In this document: positions 36,135 to 45,644 of the stretch, in pieces
Layout of the letters: every line of letters starts with the position of its first letter
Numbering within the stretch: position 1 is the first letter of the stretch
Assembly (NCBI GenBank): GCA_020852515.1
Contig: JADZAS010000016.1
Span: 312,155-376,154 of the forward strand
DNA: 64,000 nt
Direction: 5' to 3'
Source of the DNA: Phycisphaerales bacterium
GTDB taxonomy: Bacteria > Planctomycetota > Phycisphaerae > Phycisphaerales > UBA5793
The notes under the pieces: model-generated
The model's database searches: none
What the model was told of the DNA's origin: nothing
Seen by the model: only the letters and a program-made list of their open reading frames with translations
Made by a program: the position numbers and the translations under genes

Positions 36135-39100
36135 TTGCCCAATCGGACTTCAACCAGCCAGAGCATCCGCGTGCGCGGCGCGCGGGAGCACAACCTGCGC
36201 GGCATCGACGTAGATATACCGCGCGACCAGCTCATCGTCGTCACCGGCCTGTCGGGCTCGGGAAAGAGTTCACTCGCGTTTGACACGATCTTCGCCGAAG
36301 GTCAGCGGAAGTACATGGAGTCGCTGTCGGCGTATGCGCGGCAATTCCTCGACCAGTTGCAGAAGCCCAATGTCGAGACCATCGAGGGCCTGCCGCCGAC
36401 TATCGCCATCGAGCAGCGCGCCAGCGGACACAATCCGCGCTCGACCGTTGCCACGACGACGGAAATCTACGACTACCTGAGATTGCTCTTTGCGCGCTGC
36501 GGCACGCCGCGCTGCTGGCATGGCGCTGACGGCAGCGAACCTCTCTGCGATCGCGTCATCCAGCGATCCAGCGCCACGCAGATCGTCGATGCCATCATGG
36601 CCCTGCCTGAAGGCACGAAACTCATGCTGCTGGCGCCACTGGTGCGCGGCAAGAAGGGCTACCACCGTGACGTCCTCGAGAAGCTGCAAACGGAAGGCTT
36701 CGTCCGCGCCCGCGTGAACGGCGGCATCATCGACCTGCGCGAAGCGCTCAAGGAGCCGGGCGAGAATCCGCTCAATCTCGGGCGCTACGAACAGCACAGC
36801 ATCGAAGCCGTCATCGATCGCGTGATCGTCCGGGCGGACGGGCGCGGGCGCATGGCGGATTCGGTCGAGACGGGGTTGCGGTTGGGCGAGGGGCTGCTGA
36901 TCGTCTCGACCCAGCAAGGGGCGGAGGGAACCGACACCTGGTTGGATCAACTTTACAGCGAACACTTCGCCTGCCCGGTGCATCCGGAGTGCAGTCTGCC
37001 GGAACTCGAGCCGCGCCTGTTCAGTTTCAACTCGCCTTTTGGCGCCTGCCCGACGTGCCTGGGTCTGGGCACGATCCAGGAGTTCGATCTCGATCTCATC
37101 GTTGACGATCCTTCGCTGACGATCGCGGAGGGCGCCATCAGCGCGTTCGCGAAGATCGGCCACGCGTACCGCTCGTGGTTTTCGGCGGCGATCCGGCGGG
37201 CGTGCAAGCGCTTCGGCATCGACATGCACACGCCATTTGCCTCGCTGCCGCGCGAGCACCGCTCGATTCTCCTCGACGGCTCGGGCCAGAGCGGCCGCAA
37301 GCGCAACGGCAAGGCGGCCCCCCACTTCACCGGCGTGATTCCGATCCTCAAGGAGCGCTTCGCCAACACGCAGAACGAGCGGGTGAAAGAGCGACTGAGC
37401 ATGCTGCTGAGCCAGACACCCTGCCCGGCCTGCCGCGGGCGGCGCCTGCGGGTCGAAGCGCTGCACGTCTTCCTGACCGGCCCCGGCGAGCGGCGCATCA
37501 ACATCGCCGACTTCACGGAGATGACCGTCGAGCAAGCGGACGACTTCGCCGCGGGCCTCGTCCTGACGCGCGAGCAGCAGGAGATCGCCCGGCCGATTCT
37601 CAAGGAGATTCTTGCCCGGCTCGGCTTCCTGCGCAGCGTCGGCCTGGGCTATCTCAATCTCAACCGGCGCACGGGCACGCTCTCGGGCGGCGAAGCGCAG
37701 CGGATCCGCCTGGCGACGCAGGTGGGAACGGGACTCGTGGGCGTGTGCTACGTCCTCGACGAGCCGACCATCGGCCTGCACCAGCGCGACAACGACCGGC
37801 TCATTGCGACGCTGCGACACCTGAGCGACATCGGCAACACCGTCATCGTCGTCGAGCACGATGAAGACATGATCCGCGCCGCCGACCACATTCTCGATCT
37901 CGGCCCCGGGCCGGGCGTGCACGGCGGTCTCATCGTCGCGCAGGGCGACGTGGCGGCCATTATTGCGTCGAAGGACTCGATCACCGGACAGTATCTCTCG
38001 GGCAGAGAACGCATTGAACTTCCCCAGCAGCGGCGCGAGATGAGCGCGAGCACGGCCATCACCGTCAAGGGCGCCAGCGCCAACAACCTCAAGAACATTG
38101 ACGTCTCATTTCCTCTGGGCGGCGTCATCTGCGTGACCGGCGTGAGCGGCTCGGGCAAATCGACGCTCGTAAACGAAGTGCTGCTCAAGGCCGTACGGCG
38201 CCATCTCAGCCTCGGCCGCGACAAGCCCGGCGAGCACAAGCGCATCACCGGATTGAACAAGATCGACCGCATCATCGACGTGGATCAATCTCCCATCGGC
38301 CGCACGCCGCGCAGCAATCCCGCGACGTACACCGGCTTCTTTGATGACATCCGCAAACTCTTCACGAAGACGAAGGAAGCCCGCGTGCGCGGCTACCAGC
38401 CGGGCCGGTTCAGTTTCAACGTCAAGGGCGGGCGCTGTGAAGTCTGCGAGGGCCAGGGCACCAAGAAGATCGAGATGCACTTCCTGCCCGACGTCTATGT
38501 CGAGTGCGAGGCGTGCGGCGGCACCCGCTACAACCGCGAAACGCTCGAAATCACCTTCAAGGGCAAGAACATCGCTCAGGTGCTGGCGATGACCGTCGAA
38601 GAGGGCGTCGAGTTTTTCGAAGCCCACCCGGCGATTCTGCGCATGCTCGAGTGCCTGCACGACGTGGGGCTCGATTACATCCAGATCGGCCAGCCTTCGA
38701 CGACGCTCTCAGGCGGCGAAGCGCAGCGCATCAAACTCGCCGCCGAACTGGGCAAGGGTTCGACGCTGCACGGCCAGAGCCAGCACACGCTCTACATCCT
38801 CGACGAGCCCACCACCGGGCTGCACTTTGCCGACATCAAGAAACTGCTGTCGGTGCTGAATCGACTCGCTGAACAGGGCAACACGCTCGTCGTCATCGAA
38901 CACAACCTGGATGTGGTCAAGTGCGCCGACTGGATCATTGACCTCGGCCCCGAAGGCGGCGAGGCGGGCGGCAGCGTCGTGGCCGCGGGCACGCCCGAAG
39001 ACGTGATGCGCATCGACGCGAGCCACACCGGACGGTGGATGCGCAAACATCTCGGCGGCGGCGATGGCGCGAGCCCGGCCAAGCCGCGCAGCGCCAAGCG

Positions 39101-39164
39101 CTCACCCAAGAAGCAATCGCCTGCTCCTCGCAAGAAGGTGCGGCAGAGCGTCAAGCGGAAGTGA
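36135..39164 (+). CDS. uvrA: Excinuclease ABC subunit A
   Basis: 1009 residues from TTG 36135, chosen because AGGAG lies 6 bp upstream; the extension to ATG 36066 is not family-like. UvrA recognises DNA damage and loads UvrB in nucleotide excision repair. Two ABC cassettes: Walker [10 protein letters not shown] and GVSGSGKST, signatures [12 protein letters not shown] and [12 protein letters not shown]. Zinc-finger Cys pairs are visible (CPTC/CPAC, CEVC/CEAC). It is longer than the usual ~940 residues, partly because of a Lys/Arg/Ser/Pro-rich tail of about 35 residues. It stands alone, without uvrB. Confidence 0.96.
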   Translation: MPNRTSTSQSIRVRGAREHNLRGIDVDIPRDQLIVVTGLSGSGKSSLAFDTIFAEGQRKYMESLSAYARQFLDQLQKPNVETIEGLPPTIAIEQRASGHNPRSTVATTTEIYDYLRLLFARCGTPRCWHGADGSEPLCDRVIQRSSATQIVDAIMALPEGTKLMLLAPLVRGKKGYHRDVLEKLQTEGFVRARVNGGIIDLREALKEPGENPLNLGRYEQHSIEAVIDRVIVRADGRGRMADSVETGLRLGEGLLIVSTQQGAEGTDTWLDQLYSEHFACPVHPECSLPELEPRLFSFNSPFGACPTCLGLGTIQEFDLDLIVDDPSLTIAEGAISAFAKIGHAYRSWFSAAIRRACKRFGIDMHTPFASLPREHRSILLDGSGQSGRKRNGKAAPHFTGVIPILKERFANTQNERVKERLSMLLSQTPCPACRGRRLRVEALHVFLTGPGERRINIADFTEMTVEQADDFAAGLVLTREQQEIARPILKEILARLGFLRSVGLGYLNLNRRTGTLSGGEAQRIRLATQVGTGLVGVCYVLDEPTIGLHQRDNDRLIATLRHLSDIGNTVIVVEHDEDMIRAADHILDLGPGPGVHGGLIVAQGDVAAIIASKDSITGQYLSGRERIELPQQRREMSASTAITVKGASANNLKNIDVSFPLGGVICVTGVSGSGKSTLVNEVLLKAVRRHLSLGRDKPGEHKRITGLNKIDRIIDVDQSPIGRTPRSNPATYTGFFDDIRKLFTKTKEARVRGYQPGRFSFNVKGGRCEVCEGQGTKKIEMHFLPDVYVECEACGGTRYNRETLEITFKGKNIAQVLAMTVEEGVEFFEAHPAILRMLECLHDVGLDYIQIGQPSTTLSGGEAQRIKLAAELGKGSTLHGQSQHTLYILDEPTTGLHFADIKKLLSVLNRLAEQGNTLVVIEHNLDVVKCADWIIDLGPEGGEAGGSVVAAGTPEDVMRIDASHTGRWMRKHLGGGDGASPAKPRSAKRSPKKQSPAPRKKVRQSVKRK

Positions 39165-39182
39165 ACCGGCCAGGCGGAACGA

Positions 39183-39428
39183 CTACATCCCGCTGCGCAG
39201 CAGCTGCTCGGCCTCGCGCCAGTTCTGGTCGGCATCGCCGCCGCGCATCTTCCAGAGTTCGTAGGCCCGCGCGGCAATCATGTCGTGCGTGATGACGCCC
39301 GGCGTCTGCCGACGGGCGAGCGCTGGGACCTCCACGGGCGCCGGCGGCGCGACCGAGCGTTCCGACCGCGAGCGGGTGGCGACGCCTGTGCCCCCGGGTC
39401 TGATGTTGCCTGAGCGGTTTGTTGCCAT
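39183..39428 (-). CDS. Small DUF2934-type protein
   Basis: 81 residues; ATG 39428 has GGGAGG 7 bp upstream, better than the ATG at 39443. The first half is low-complexity (Gly/Arg/Pro/Ser). The second half, IAARAYELWKMRGGDADQNWREAEQLL, matches the DUF2934 pattern (AYELWExRGxxxGxxxxDWxxAE). This small helical domain is widespread in bacteria and its function is unknown. The stop is 18 bp from the convergent uvrA stop. Confidence 0.75.
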   Translation of the reverse strand: MATNRSGNIRPGGTGVATRSRSERSVAPPAPVEVPALARRQTPGVITHDMIAARAYELWKMRGGDADQNWREAEQLLRSGM

Positions 39429-39587
39429 GCCAATCCCTCCCAACGTGTCAGGTCTGCGAGTCGAGTCGGACTCCCAGACGATCCAGATTACCTTGTTTAA
39501 CGATGATAGGGGCTGGCCCTCTGAAGGTTCGCGCGAAGACGGACTTGTCGGGAGAATTCACGCTGCGCTGGATCAAAACAGGGTGAC

Positions 39588-40424
39588 TCACCCTCTGACG
39601 GCTTCGAGCAGCGCGGCGATCTGCGACACCGAAAGTTCCTCAGGTCGCTGCGAGGGATCTATCCCTTCAGGCCAGCGGCAGTCGCGGCCGAGAATGCCGC
39701 CCAACTGCTTGCGCCGACTGCTGAAGAGACGCTGCAGAAAGGCCGCAAAGCCGCGGCGGTCGTGCACGGCCGGTTCGGGTCGCGGCCGGATGGCGATCAT
39801 GGCGCTGTCCACCTTCGGCGCGGGCCAGAAGCACTGCGGCCCGAGCCTGGCGATCATCTCAACTTCGGCCAGCGCCTGGCAAAGCACCGAAAGAACGCCG
39901 TACTGCTTCGTCCGCGGGCCACTGACGATGCGCTCGGCCGCCTCGCGCTGCACGGTGATGAACATGCCCGTGCAGGGCGTGGCGGGCGCCGGGTCGACCC
40001 AGTCGATGAGCAGCGTCGAGAGCAGCGGGCTGGCGATCTGGTAGGGCAGATTCGCCACGAGCTTGAACGGACGGCGGAGATGTGCCGTCACTTCCGGCGC
40101 AATCTCGTGCTTGGTGGAGAGGCAATCCGTCTCGATGAGCGTGAGGCGATCGGGGAATCGCGGCGTCACGTGCTCGGCGACGATGCCCGCCATGTCGGCG
40201 TCGATTTCGCACGCGACTACTTCTGCGCCCGCTTCGAGCAGGGCCTCGGTGAGTGTGCCGGTGCCGGGGCCGACTTCGAGGATCAATTCGCCTGGCCGCA
40301 CATCCGCGGCGGCGATCAGTTTGCGCAGCTGGTTCTGGTCGTGGAGAAAGTTCTGCCCGAAGCGGTGCTTCGGCCGCAGGTCGCGCTGGGCGAGAAGTTC
40401 ACGGATCTGCGAAAGCGTCTGCAC
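39588..40424 (-). CDS. rsmA: 16S rRNA dimethyladenosine transferase
   Basis: 278 residues. It dimethylates two adjacent adenines in the 3' hairpin of 16S rRNA. KHRFGQNFLHD at the N-terminus, SAM loop LEVGPGTGTLTEALL, CEIDADM, and the NLPYQIASPLL catalytic motif are intact, and length fits. It lies 27 bp downstream of a gene of unknown function on the same strand and may be transcribed with it. Confidence 0.95.
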   Translation of the reverse strand: MQTLSQIRELLAQRDLRPKHRFGQNFLHDQNQLRKLIAAADVRPGELILEVGPGTGTLTEALLEAGAEVVACEIDADMAGIVAEHVTPRFPDRLTLIETDCLSTKHEIAPEVTAHLRRPFKLVANLPYQIASPLLSTLLIDWVDPAPATPCTGMFITVQREAAERIVSGPRTKQYGVLSVLCQALAEVEMIARLGPQCFWPAPKVDSAMIAIRPRPEPAVHDRRGFAAFLQRLFSSRRKQLGGILGRDCRWPEGIDPSQRPEELSVSQIAALLEAVRG

Positions 40425-40451
40425 CTCGGCGGATCGTATGGCCGACGCGGC

Positions 40452-41171
40452 TCACGCGCCGAAATCGAGCTGGCGATCGGCGGGGTTGGCGCGGTTTTCG
40501 TCGTAGAAGGCGTTATGCGGACTGCCGGATATGCGTCCGGCTCCGACGAAGTGATTTGCGCCGCGACGCAACGACGTCAGGCGGATCAGGTCGGGGTTCG
40601 CAGTGTCCACAAGCCCGACCATACCCGTGAACTCGGAGAACTGCCGAATCCAAGCAACGATGTCGGACTGGCTCGCCCCTGAGGATATCGTGAGCTGCTG
40701 GCGGCCGCGATTGCCAACCAGCAGGAATGAGAATGAACCGCCGTTGCCATTAAAGAACCGTCCGGTGGACAGGAACACCCGCGCCCGCTCGCCCGGGCCG
40801 GCTTGCGGATCAGAGGAGATCGCGTCGGCGACCGCAGTCCCGAGCGGGCCGAGTTGAAGCAGTTCGTCGTGCGCTCCGCGCGGCGGCGGATCGGGCAGGG
40901 CCGCCAGGTCGTCAATGTCGAGCAGAGTCCGCCGGATCATTGCCCGCCACTCGTGGTCTTCACGTCGCACTCGCACGGCGGGCTCAGTCTCCGCCTCGAT
41001 CAACGCATCGAGCGCGTCGAGTTGGAGGCCGATCTCTTCGAGAGACATCCCGCCACCGGAATCCGCTTCCTGGCGCGAGCGGCGAGCGGCGCGACATTGG
41101 GAGAGGATGCCGAGCACCGTCGCAAGCGTTCCCGCTCCCACTTCAAACAGGATTCGGCTAACTTCGCTCAT
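40452..41171 (-). CDS. Hypothetical protein with flagellin-IN-like module
   Basis: 239 residues from ATG 41171, which has GGAGG 4 bp upstream; ATG 41183 is the alternative and the longer extension to 41609 lies over ftsY. The N-terminus has a short hydrophobic segment (about 10-25, FEVGAGTLATVLGIL). The middle is acidic and helical. The C-terminal 100 residues (LTISSGASQSDIVAWIRQFS, GLVDTANPDLIRLTS, GANHFV) resemble the hook-IN repeat seen in flagellins, but the flagellin D0/D1 ends are missing. Function unknown; rsmA follows at 27 bp. Confidence 0.6.
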   Translation of the reverse strand: MSEVSRILFEVGAGTLATVLGILSQCRAARRSRQEADSGGGMSLEEIGLQLDALDALIEAETEPAVRVRREDHEWRAMIRRTLLDIDDLAALPDPPPRGAHDELLQLGPLGTAVADAISSDPQAGPGERARVFLSTGRFFNGNGGSFSFLLVGNRGRQQLTISSGASQSDIVAWIRQFSEFTGMVGLVDTANPDLIRLTSLRRGANHFVGAGRISGSPHNAFYDENRANPADRQLDFGA

Positions 41172-41343
41172 CGTGCCTCCCATCGCACTGGCTGGTGGTA
41201 GAGATCGGAGGTTGGATCGCGCGGGCTTGAATGAGTGAGCGATGCCAGATCGAAGCGCGAGCATGACAGATGCGCGCGCGGCGAGTTCGTGCGAGGTCGT
41301 CGGCTTCGTCCTCGCTGGCGCGTCGGTCTGGTATTGTGCGAAA

Positions 41344-42267
41344 CTATTCCGCGAACATCGACTCGATGAACGTTTCGGGGTCGAAGGGTTCGACGTCTTC
41401 GGGCGATTCGCCGACGCCGATGAGTTTGACGGGGATGTCCACCGCCTCGCGGATCGCGATGACGATGCCGCCCTTGGCCGTGCCGTCGAGTTTGGCGAGG
41501 AAGATGCCCGTGACGTTGATCGCCTCCTTGAACTTCTTCGCCTGCTCAATGGCATTCTGGCCGGTGGTCGCGTCGAGCACAAGCAGCACCTCGTGCGGCG
41601 CGCCGGCAATGCGCTTGGCGACCACGTCGCGGATCTTGATGAGCTGCTTCATCAGCGGATCCTGCGTGTGCAGCCGACCGGCGGTGTCGATGACGAGTAC
41701 ATCCACGCCGCGCGCCATCGCCGCTTCGCAGGCGTCGAACGCCACGGAGGCGGGATCGGAATTCTGCTGGCCCTTGATGATCGGAACGCCGAGGCGTTGA
41801 GACCAGATCGTCAGTTGATTCACCGCCCCGGCTCGGAACGTGTCGCACGCGGCCAGCATGACGCTGCGCTTCTCGTCGAGCAGGCTCTTGGCAATCTTGG
41901 CGACGCTGGTGGTTTTGCCCGCGCCATTGATGCCGGCGACGAGGATCACCGTCGGCTTGCATGCAGCGCGCGCGATCTGTCGATTTGCCGCGGGCCAGTA
42001 AGACTTGAGTTCCGTCTTGAGGAACCCGATGACCTGCTCGCCCTGTGTGACTTTGCCTGCCCGATACTGCTCGCGCAGATGCTCGATCAGCCGCGTGGTC
42101 GTGCGGACCCCCACGTCGGCCTGGATGAGGCGCGATTCGATCTCGTCGATGACGTCTTCGGAGAGCTTCCGACCGCGCAACAGCGACCGCAGGCCCCCCA
42201 CGAACGAGTCGCGGGTGCGCGACAGCCCCTTTTTGATCGCTCCGACGGTCGAGGAGAAGAGCCCCAT
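41344..42267 (-). CDS. ftsY: Signal recognition particle receptor
   Basis: 307 residues. It is the GTPase that docks SRP-ribosome complexes at the membrane for co-translational insertion. The N-domain four-helix bundle, G1 GINGAGKTTSVAKIA, CDTFRAGAVNQL, DTAGRLHTQDPLM and AKLDGTAKGG are all present. It has only a very short N-terminal segment before the N-domain, without the acidic A-domain of E. coli. It follows nusB by 4 bp, in a ribH-nusB-ftsY operon. Confidence 0.95.
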   Translation of the reverse strand: MGLFSSTVGAIKKGLSRTRDSFVGGLRSLLRGRKLSEDVIDEIESRLIQADVGVRTTTRLIEHLREQYRAGKVTQGEQVIGFLKTELKSYWPAANRQIARAACKPTVILVAGINGAGKTTSVAKIAKSLLDEKRSVMLAACDTFRAGAVNQLTIWSQRLGVPIIKGQQNSDPASVAFDACEAAMARGVDVLVIDTAGRLHTQDPLMKQLIKIRDVVAKRIAGAPHEVLLVLDATTGQNAIEQAKKFKEAINVTGIFLAKLDGTAKGGIVIAIREAVDIPVKLIGVGESPEDVEPFDPETFIESMFAE

Positions 42268-42271
42268 CGGT

Positions 42272-42820
42272 CTATTCGGAACTCCAGTACTCGGTGTGCA
42301 GGACCGGGTTGTCCACCGGCTCGCGCGCTTCGCCGGCTTCGTGCTCGTGCTCGTGCTCGGCGTTGAGCACGCGCTTGAGCATGCGATCGAGCACGCCGTT
42401 GAGAAACGCGCCGCTGCGGTCGGTGCCGAATTCCTTGGCCAGTTCGATGGCTTCGTTCACGGCGGCCTTGGGGGGCACGCCGCCTTCGGTCATCTCGTAC
42501 CAGCACAGGCGGATCACATTGCGATCGACCACGGGCTGGCGGTGCGTCGGCCATTCGGGCGCCAGGGCCGTGGCCATCTGATCGGCCTGGCCGCGCGCGT
42601 TCCATGCGGCCAGCGCCGTGACAAACGCCTGGCGATGGGCGCTCGGGTCGTCGAGCGTGGGCACGGCCCACGGCCCGGAGAATTGCTCGCCGCGCGACGC
42701 GTTGAGCAGCGAATCGCGAATCGCATCCGCGTCTTCACCCTGACGCGCATCGAGCTGATAGAGCATCTGCAGGGCGAGGCGGCGGACGTTGTGCGGAGTC
42801 GGAGTAGACACGTGGTTCAA
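42272..42820 (-). CDS. nusB: Transcription antitermination factor NusB
   Basis: 182 residues. NusB binds BoxA RNA with NusE to antiterminate rRNA transcription. The helical bundle with RRLALQMLYQLDAR at the start and the family motif VNEAIELAKEFGTDRSGAFLNGVLD is clear. A tail of about 30 residues with EHEHEHE is added; this His/Glu stretch could bind metal but may be low complexity. The start overlaps the ribH stop by 4 bp. Confidence 0.93.
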   Translation of the reverse strand: MNHVSTPTPHNVRRLALQMLYQLDARQGEDADAIRDSLLNASRGEQFSGPWAVPTLDDPSAHRQAFVTALAAWNARGQADQMATALAPEWPTHRQPVVDRNVIRLCWYEMTEGGVPPKAAVNEAIELAKEFGTDRSGAFLNGVLDRMLKRVLNAEHEHEHEAGEAREPVDNPVLHTEYWSSE

Positions 42821-43305
42821 CTTTCCCCTGGCCGCATTGCCTGCACGGCCCGAATCATGAGTGCGGTCTGCACGGCGGCGTCCATGGCCTCCGCGCCCTT
42901 GTTGCCTGCATCGCCTCCCGTGCGGGCCTTGACCTGCTCGGCGGTGTCGCAGGTGAGCACGCCAAAACCAACGGGCACGCCAGTGCGCGAGGTCACGTCA
43001 GCCAGCGCCTGCGTAACTCCCTGGCAGATGTACTCGAAATGGTCCGTCTCACCGCGAATGACCGCGCCCAGGGCGACGATGGCATCCACTGCTCCGCTCT
43101 GCGCCAAGGCGCGGGCGATGGCGGGCAACTCCCATGTGCCCGCAGCGCTGGCCACAACCAGCGACTGCTCATGCCCGCCGAGGCGCCGCCAGCGATCGAC
43201 GGCTGCTTCGAGCATCTTTCCCGTAGCCCAGGAATGGTAGGTGCTTCGGACGATCGCCACGCGAAGCGAGGCAACATCACGCTGTGGATCGAGAGTTTGA
43301 ACCAT
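42817..43305 (-). CDS. ribH: 6,7-dimethyl-8-ribityllumazine synthase
   Basis: 162 residues from ATG 43305; upstream in-frame sequence is Arg-rich and unlike the family. It makes the last riboflavin precursor. IVRSTYHSWATGKMLEAA, AAGTWELPAIARAL, ALGAVIRGETDHFEYIC with the catalytic His, and FGVLTCDTAEQVKAR are present. The ribH-nusB pairing is common in many bacteria. I looked for an FMN riboswitch in the 121 bp upstream and saw none. Confidence 0.95.
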   Translation of the reverse strand: MVQTLDPQRDVASLRVAIVRSTYHSWATGKMLEAAVDRWRRLGGHEQSLVVASAAGTWELPAIARALAQSGAVDAIVALGAVIRGETDHFEYICQGVTQALADVTSRTGVPVGFGVLTCDTAEQVKARTGGDAGNKGAEAMDAAVQTALMIRAVQAMRPGES

Positions 43306-43426
43306 GAATCGAGAAGGGATGGTACGAGCTGGCGGGGCGGGGTTCCAGACAGGTGGCGGCCGGCGCATGCTGGAGGCGATGGAAACGGCTGCCGCCCGGT
43401 TGCGGCGGGTTCTACCATGAGAGCCA

Positions 43427-44404
43427 ATGATCCGCCCGCTCGTCGTCAACCTGCTCTCGACGGTGCAACTCACCCGGCTGACGCACGCGTTCGCCGCCGT
43501 GGCCAACCTGTGGTTCATCATCCTGTGGTCGCGGGATGTCAATCTCGAGCACCAGATGGCGGCGAGGATCGGCGAATCGCCTCTCTGGATCGCCTTAGCC
43601 CTGGCGTCGATCCTCGGCGTGGGGCTTTCGACCTACGGCGGCGCGCTCAACGACGTCTTTGACGCCAACCGGGACACCACCTTCGCGCCCAACCGGCCAA
43701 TCCCCTCGGGACGCATCTCGGCCCAGGCCGCGGCGATCATCGGCTTTGTTTCGCTGCTCAGCGCGCTTCTGGTCGCGGCGATTCTCGATCAGACGGTGCT
43801 GCTGATGACGCTTTTCTGCGCCGCGGCGATTCTCTTCTACAACGCCGCGGCCAAGTACGTGCCGGGAGTCGGCCTGGTCACGCTGGGAGTGGTCTACGCG
43901 TCAGAGATGCTCATTCTCAACTTCGGCCTGCGCTTCGTCTGGCCGATCATGCTCGTGGTGGCGCATGCCATGGTGGTGCAGGCCGCCGCTTACCGGCTCG
44001 AGCAGAAGCGGCCGCGCCTCACTCCGCTGACGATCATCGGCGGCGTGATCGGGTACATCGCGATCTGCGTGTTTCTGCTCTGGCAATCGCGCGAGAAGGG
44101 CTGGCTGTGGGACCCGGCCTTTCCGTGGGTGGGGATCATCTGGCCTGTCGCCGCGGCTCTGCTCTTTCTCATCAGCAGCGTCCACAAAGTGCGCTTTGCG
44201 TCCAGCCCAACTTTTGCGGCCGAAAAACTCCAGCGCTACGGCTCGCTCTGGATCGGCGTGTACGGCATCTGCTGGTTGCTTGGCACCGGCCTCTGGACGG
44301 GCGCGGCAATTCTCGCCTGCCTCGTCGCCGCCGCCGTCCTCTGGATGATGGTGGTGCGCGACCTGGGCGCGTGGATTGAGCAGCCCATCGGCTACCGATG
44401 GTGA
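43427..44404 (+). CDS. UbiA-family prenyltransferase-like membrane protein
   Basis: 325 residues, about eight membrane helices. The first Asp-rich motif of UbiA enzymes is present (N75-D76-xx-D79-xxx-D83 in NDVFDANRDTTFAPNRP). At the position of the second Asp-rich motif it reads YRLEQKRPRL (about 189-198), without the two Asp that normally hold the second magnesium. Members join polyprenyl groups to aromatic or other acceptors, for example in quinone, heme or glycerolipid synthesis. With one site altered, the substrate cannot be guessed. It is divergent from ribH and convergent with the MlaE gene (1 bp between stops). Confidence 0.85.
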   Translation: MIRPLVVNLLSTVQLTRLTHAFAAVANLWFIILWSRDVNLEHQMAARIGESPLWIALALASILGVGLSTYGGALNDVFDANRDTTFAPNRPIPSGRISAQAAAIIGFVSLLSALLVAAILDQTVLLMTLFCAAAILFYNAAAKYVPGVGLVTLGVVYASEMLILNFGLRFVWPIMLVVAHAMVVQAAAYRLEQKRPRLTPLTIIGGVIGYIAICVFLLWQSREKGWLWDPAFPWVGIIWPVAAALLFLISSVHKVRFASSPTFAAEKLQRYGSLWIGVYGICWLLGTGLWTGAAILACLVAAAVLWMMVVRDLGAWIEQPIGYRW

Positions 44405-44405
44405 A

Positions 44406-45251
44406 TCACGTCCACTCGAGTGAGAAGAAGATCGTGGTGAAGATCAGGTCGGCGAAGATGACCGACACCACGCTCGCCACCACGGTCGCGGTGGTGGCGC
44501 GACCGACGCCCGCGGCGCCGCCGGTTACGCGCAGGCCGTTGTAGCACGAAATCAGTCCGATGAGCATCCCGAACACCGCCGCCTTGACCAGCCCCGTGAG
44601 CAGGTCACCGGGTTTGCACTGGCTGAGCGTGTTGTCCCAGTACTGCACCGCCGGCACATCGTGCACGTAGACCGAAATAAACATGCCCGCGGCGATCGCG
44701 ACGATGTTGGAGATCACCGTCAGGCACACCAGCGAGAACGTGGTCGCGATCACGCGCGGCACCACGAGAAACCGCACCGGATTGAGCGCGTGTGCCTCGA
44801 GCGCTTCGATTTCCTCGCCGACCACCATGGTCCCGACCTCGGCGGCGACGGCGGCGCCGGCAAAGCCGGTGAGGATAACGGCGCTGATGAGCGGGCCCAG
44901 TTCGCGCAGCACCGCCACCCCGATGATGTTGGCGATCTTGTCCGTCTGGCCGAAATCGCGCAGCGGCGGCTCCATCTGCAGCGCCAGGATGGCGCCGATG
45001 GCCATCGAGAGCAGCATCACGATGCCGATGGCCCGCGCGCCAAGGCGGACGACCTGGCTGACGATAGCGACGCGGCCCAGCCGGATGCGGCGCGAGGCGA
45101 GCGCCTTGGTGATCCAGCGCATCACGTCAACGAAGAGGTACCACACGCCCCCGACGTTGTGCTGGAAGTCGAGCCACCGCTCACCGACAAACGCGACGCC
45201 CTGCACGGCGCGGGAGGAGGCGGGCTCGGTCTGGGGCTCAGCTTCGCTCAT
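44406..45251 (-). CDS. mlaE: MlaE-type ABC transporter permease
   Basis: 281 residues with about five membrane helices. The MlaE/PF02405 family signature is clear: VLRELGPLISAVILTGFAGAAVAAEVGTMVVGEEIEALEAH and NPVRFLVVPRVIA. Such permeases move phospholipids between membranes together with an ATPase (MlaF) and an MCE protein (MlaD). Neither partner is encoded next to it; upstream on the same strand are a STAS protein (45296-45643) and an anti-sigma-type kinase. MlaB, the usual fourth subunit, is a STAS protein, which makes this neighbourhood notable. Confidence 0.9.
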   Translation of the reverse strand: MSEAEPQTEPASSRAVQGVAFVGERWLDFQHNVGGVWYLFVDVMRWITKALASRRIRLGRVAIVSQVVRLGARAIGIVMLLSMAIGAILALQMEPPLRDFGQTDKIANIIGVAVLRELGPLISAVILTGFAGAAVAAEVGTMVVGEEIEALEAHALNPVRFLVVPRVIATTFSLVCLTVISNIVAIAAGMFISVYVHDVPAVQYWDNTLSQCKPGDLLTGLVKAAVFGMLIGLISCYNGLRVTGGAAGVGRATTATVVASVVSVIFADLIFTTIFFSLEWT

Positions 45252-45295
45252 GGGATGCAGTGCAAATCAACAGGCGGCAGTCGAGGCGGTGCAGC

Positions 45296-45643
45296 CTAGG
45301 CCAGCAGCGCCTCGTCAAGCGAATCGACGATCTTGAAAACCATATCGAGCCGGGCGATCTCGAAGATTGAACGAACCCGCTCGTGCAGGCCGCAGAGAAT
45401 CACGGATCCGTGGTAGCGGCGGGCAACCTGCATGGCCTCGACGAGCGTTGCCACGCCCGAACTGTCCATATAGGGCACTTCCGTGAGGTCGAAGATCAGA
45501 CGCCGCGGCTTGTCGGTCTGCGCGCGGCTGATGGTCGTGCGCAGCGACGGCGAGCGCGCCAGATCGATCTCCCCCGAAGGGCGCAGGACGACGGCGTCGC
45601 CTTGCTGCTCAAATTCAACCGGGACTTCGTCTGTGCTGGCCAT
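45296..45643 (-). CDS. STAS-domain protein (anti-anti-sigma or MlaB-like)
   Basis: 115 residues, one STAS domain. The phospho-acceptor loop is intact: VPYMDSSGVATLVEA, with Ser after Asp, as in SpoIIAA/RsbV proteins. It could control a sigma factor by partner switching with the HATPase protein whose gene ends 1 bp upstream, or serve as the MlaB-like subunit of the MlaE transporter encoded 44 bp downstream. The sequence does not decide between the two. Cytosolic. Confidence 0.88.
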   Translation of the reverse strand: MASTDEVPVEFEQQGDAVVLRPSGEIDLARSPSLRTTISRAQTDKPRRLIFDLTEVPYMDSSGVATLVEAMQVARRYHGSVILCGLHERVRSIFEIARLDMVFKIVDSLDEALLA

Positions 45644-45644
45644 G

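Noticed and set aside
41172-41609. N-terminal extension of the protein at 40452-41171 to 385 residues
   Set aside because: The extension is Arg/Ser-rich, overlaps ftsY on the same strand in another frame, and a ribosome binding site exists at 41171.
43306-43426. Possible FMN riboswitch before ribH
   Set aside because: The conserved FMN-element sequences are not there and the space is too short.
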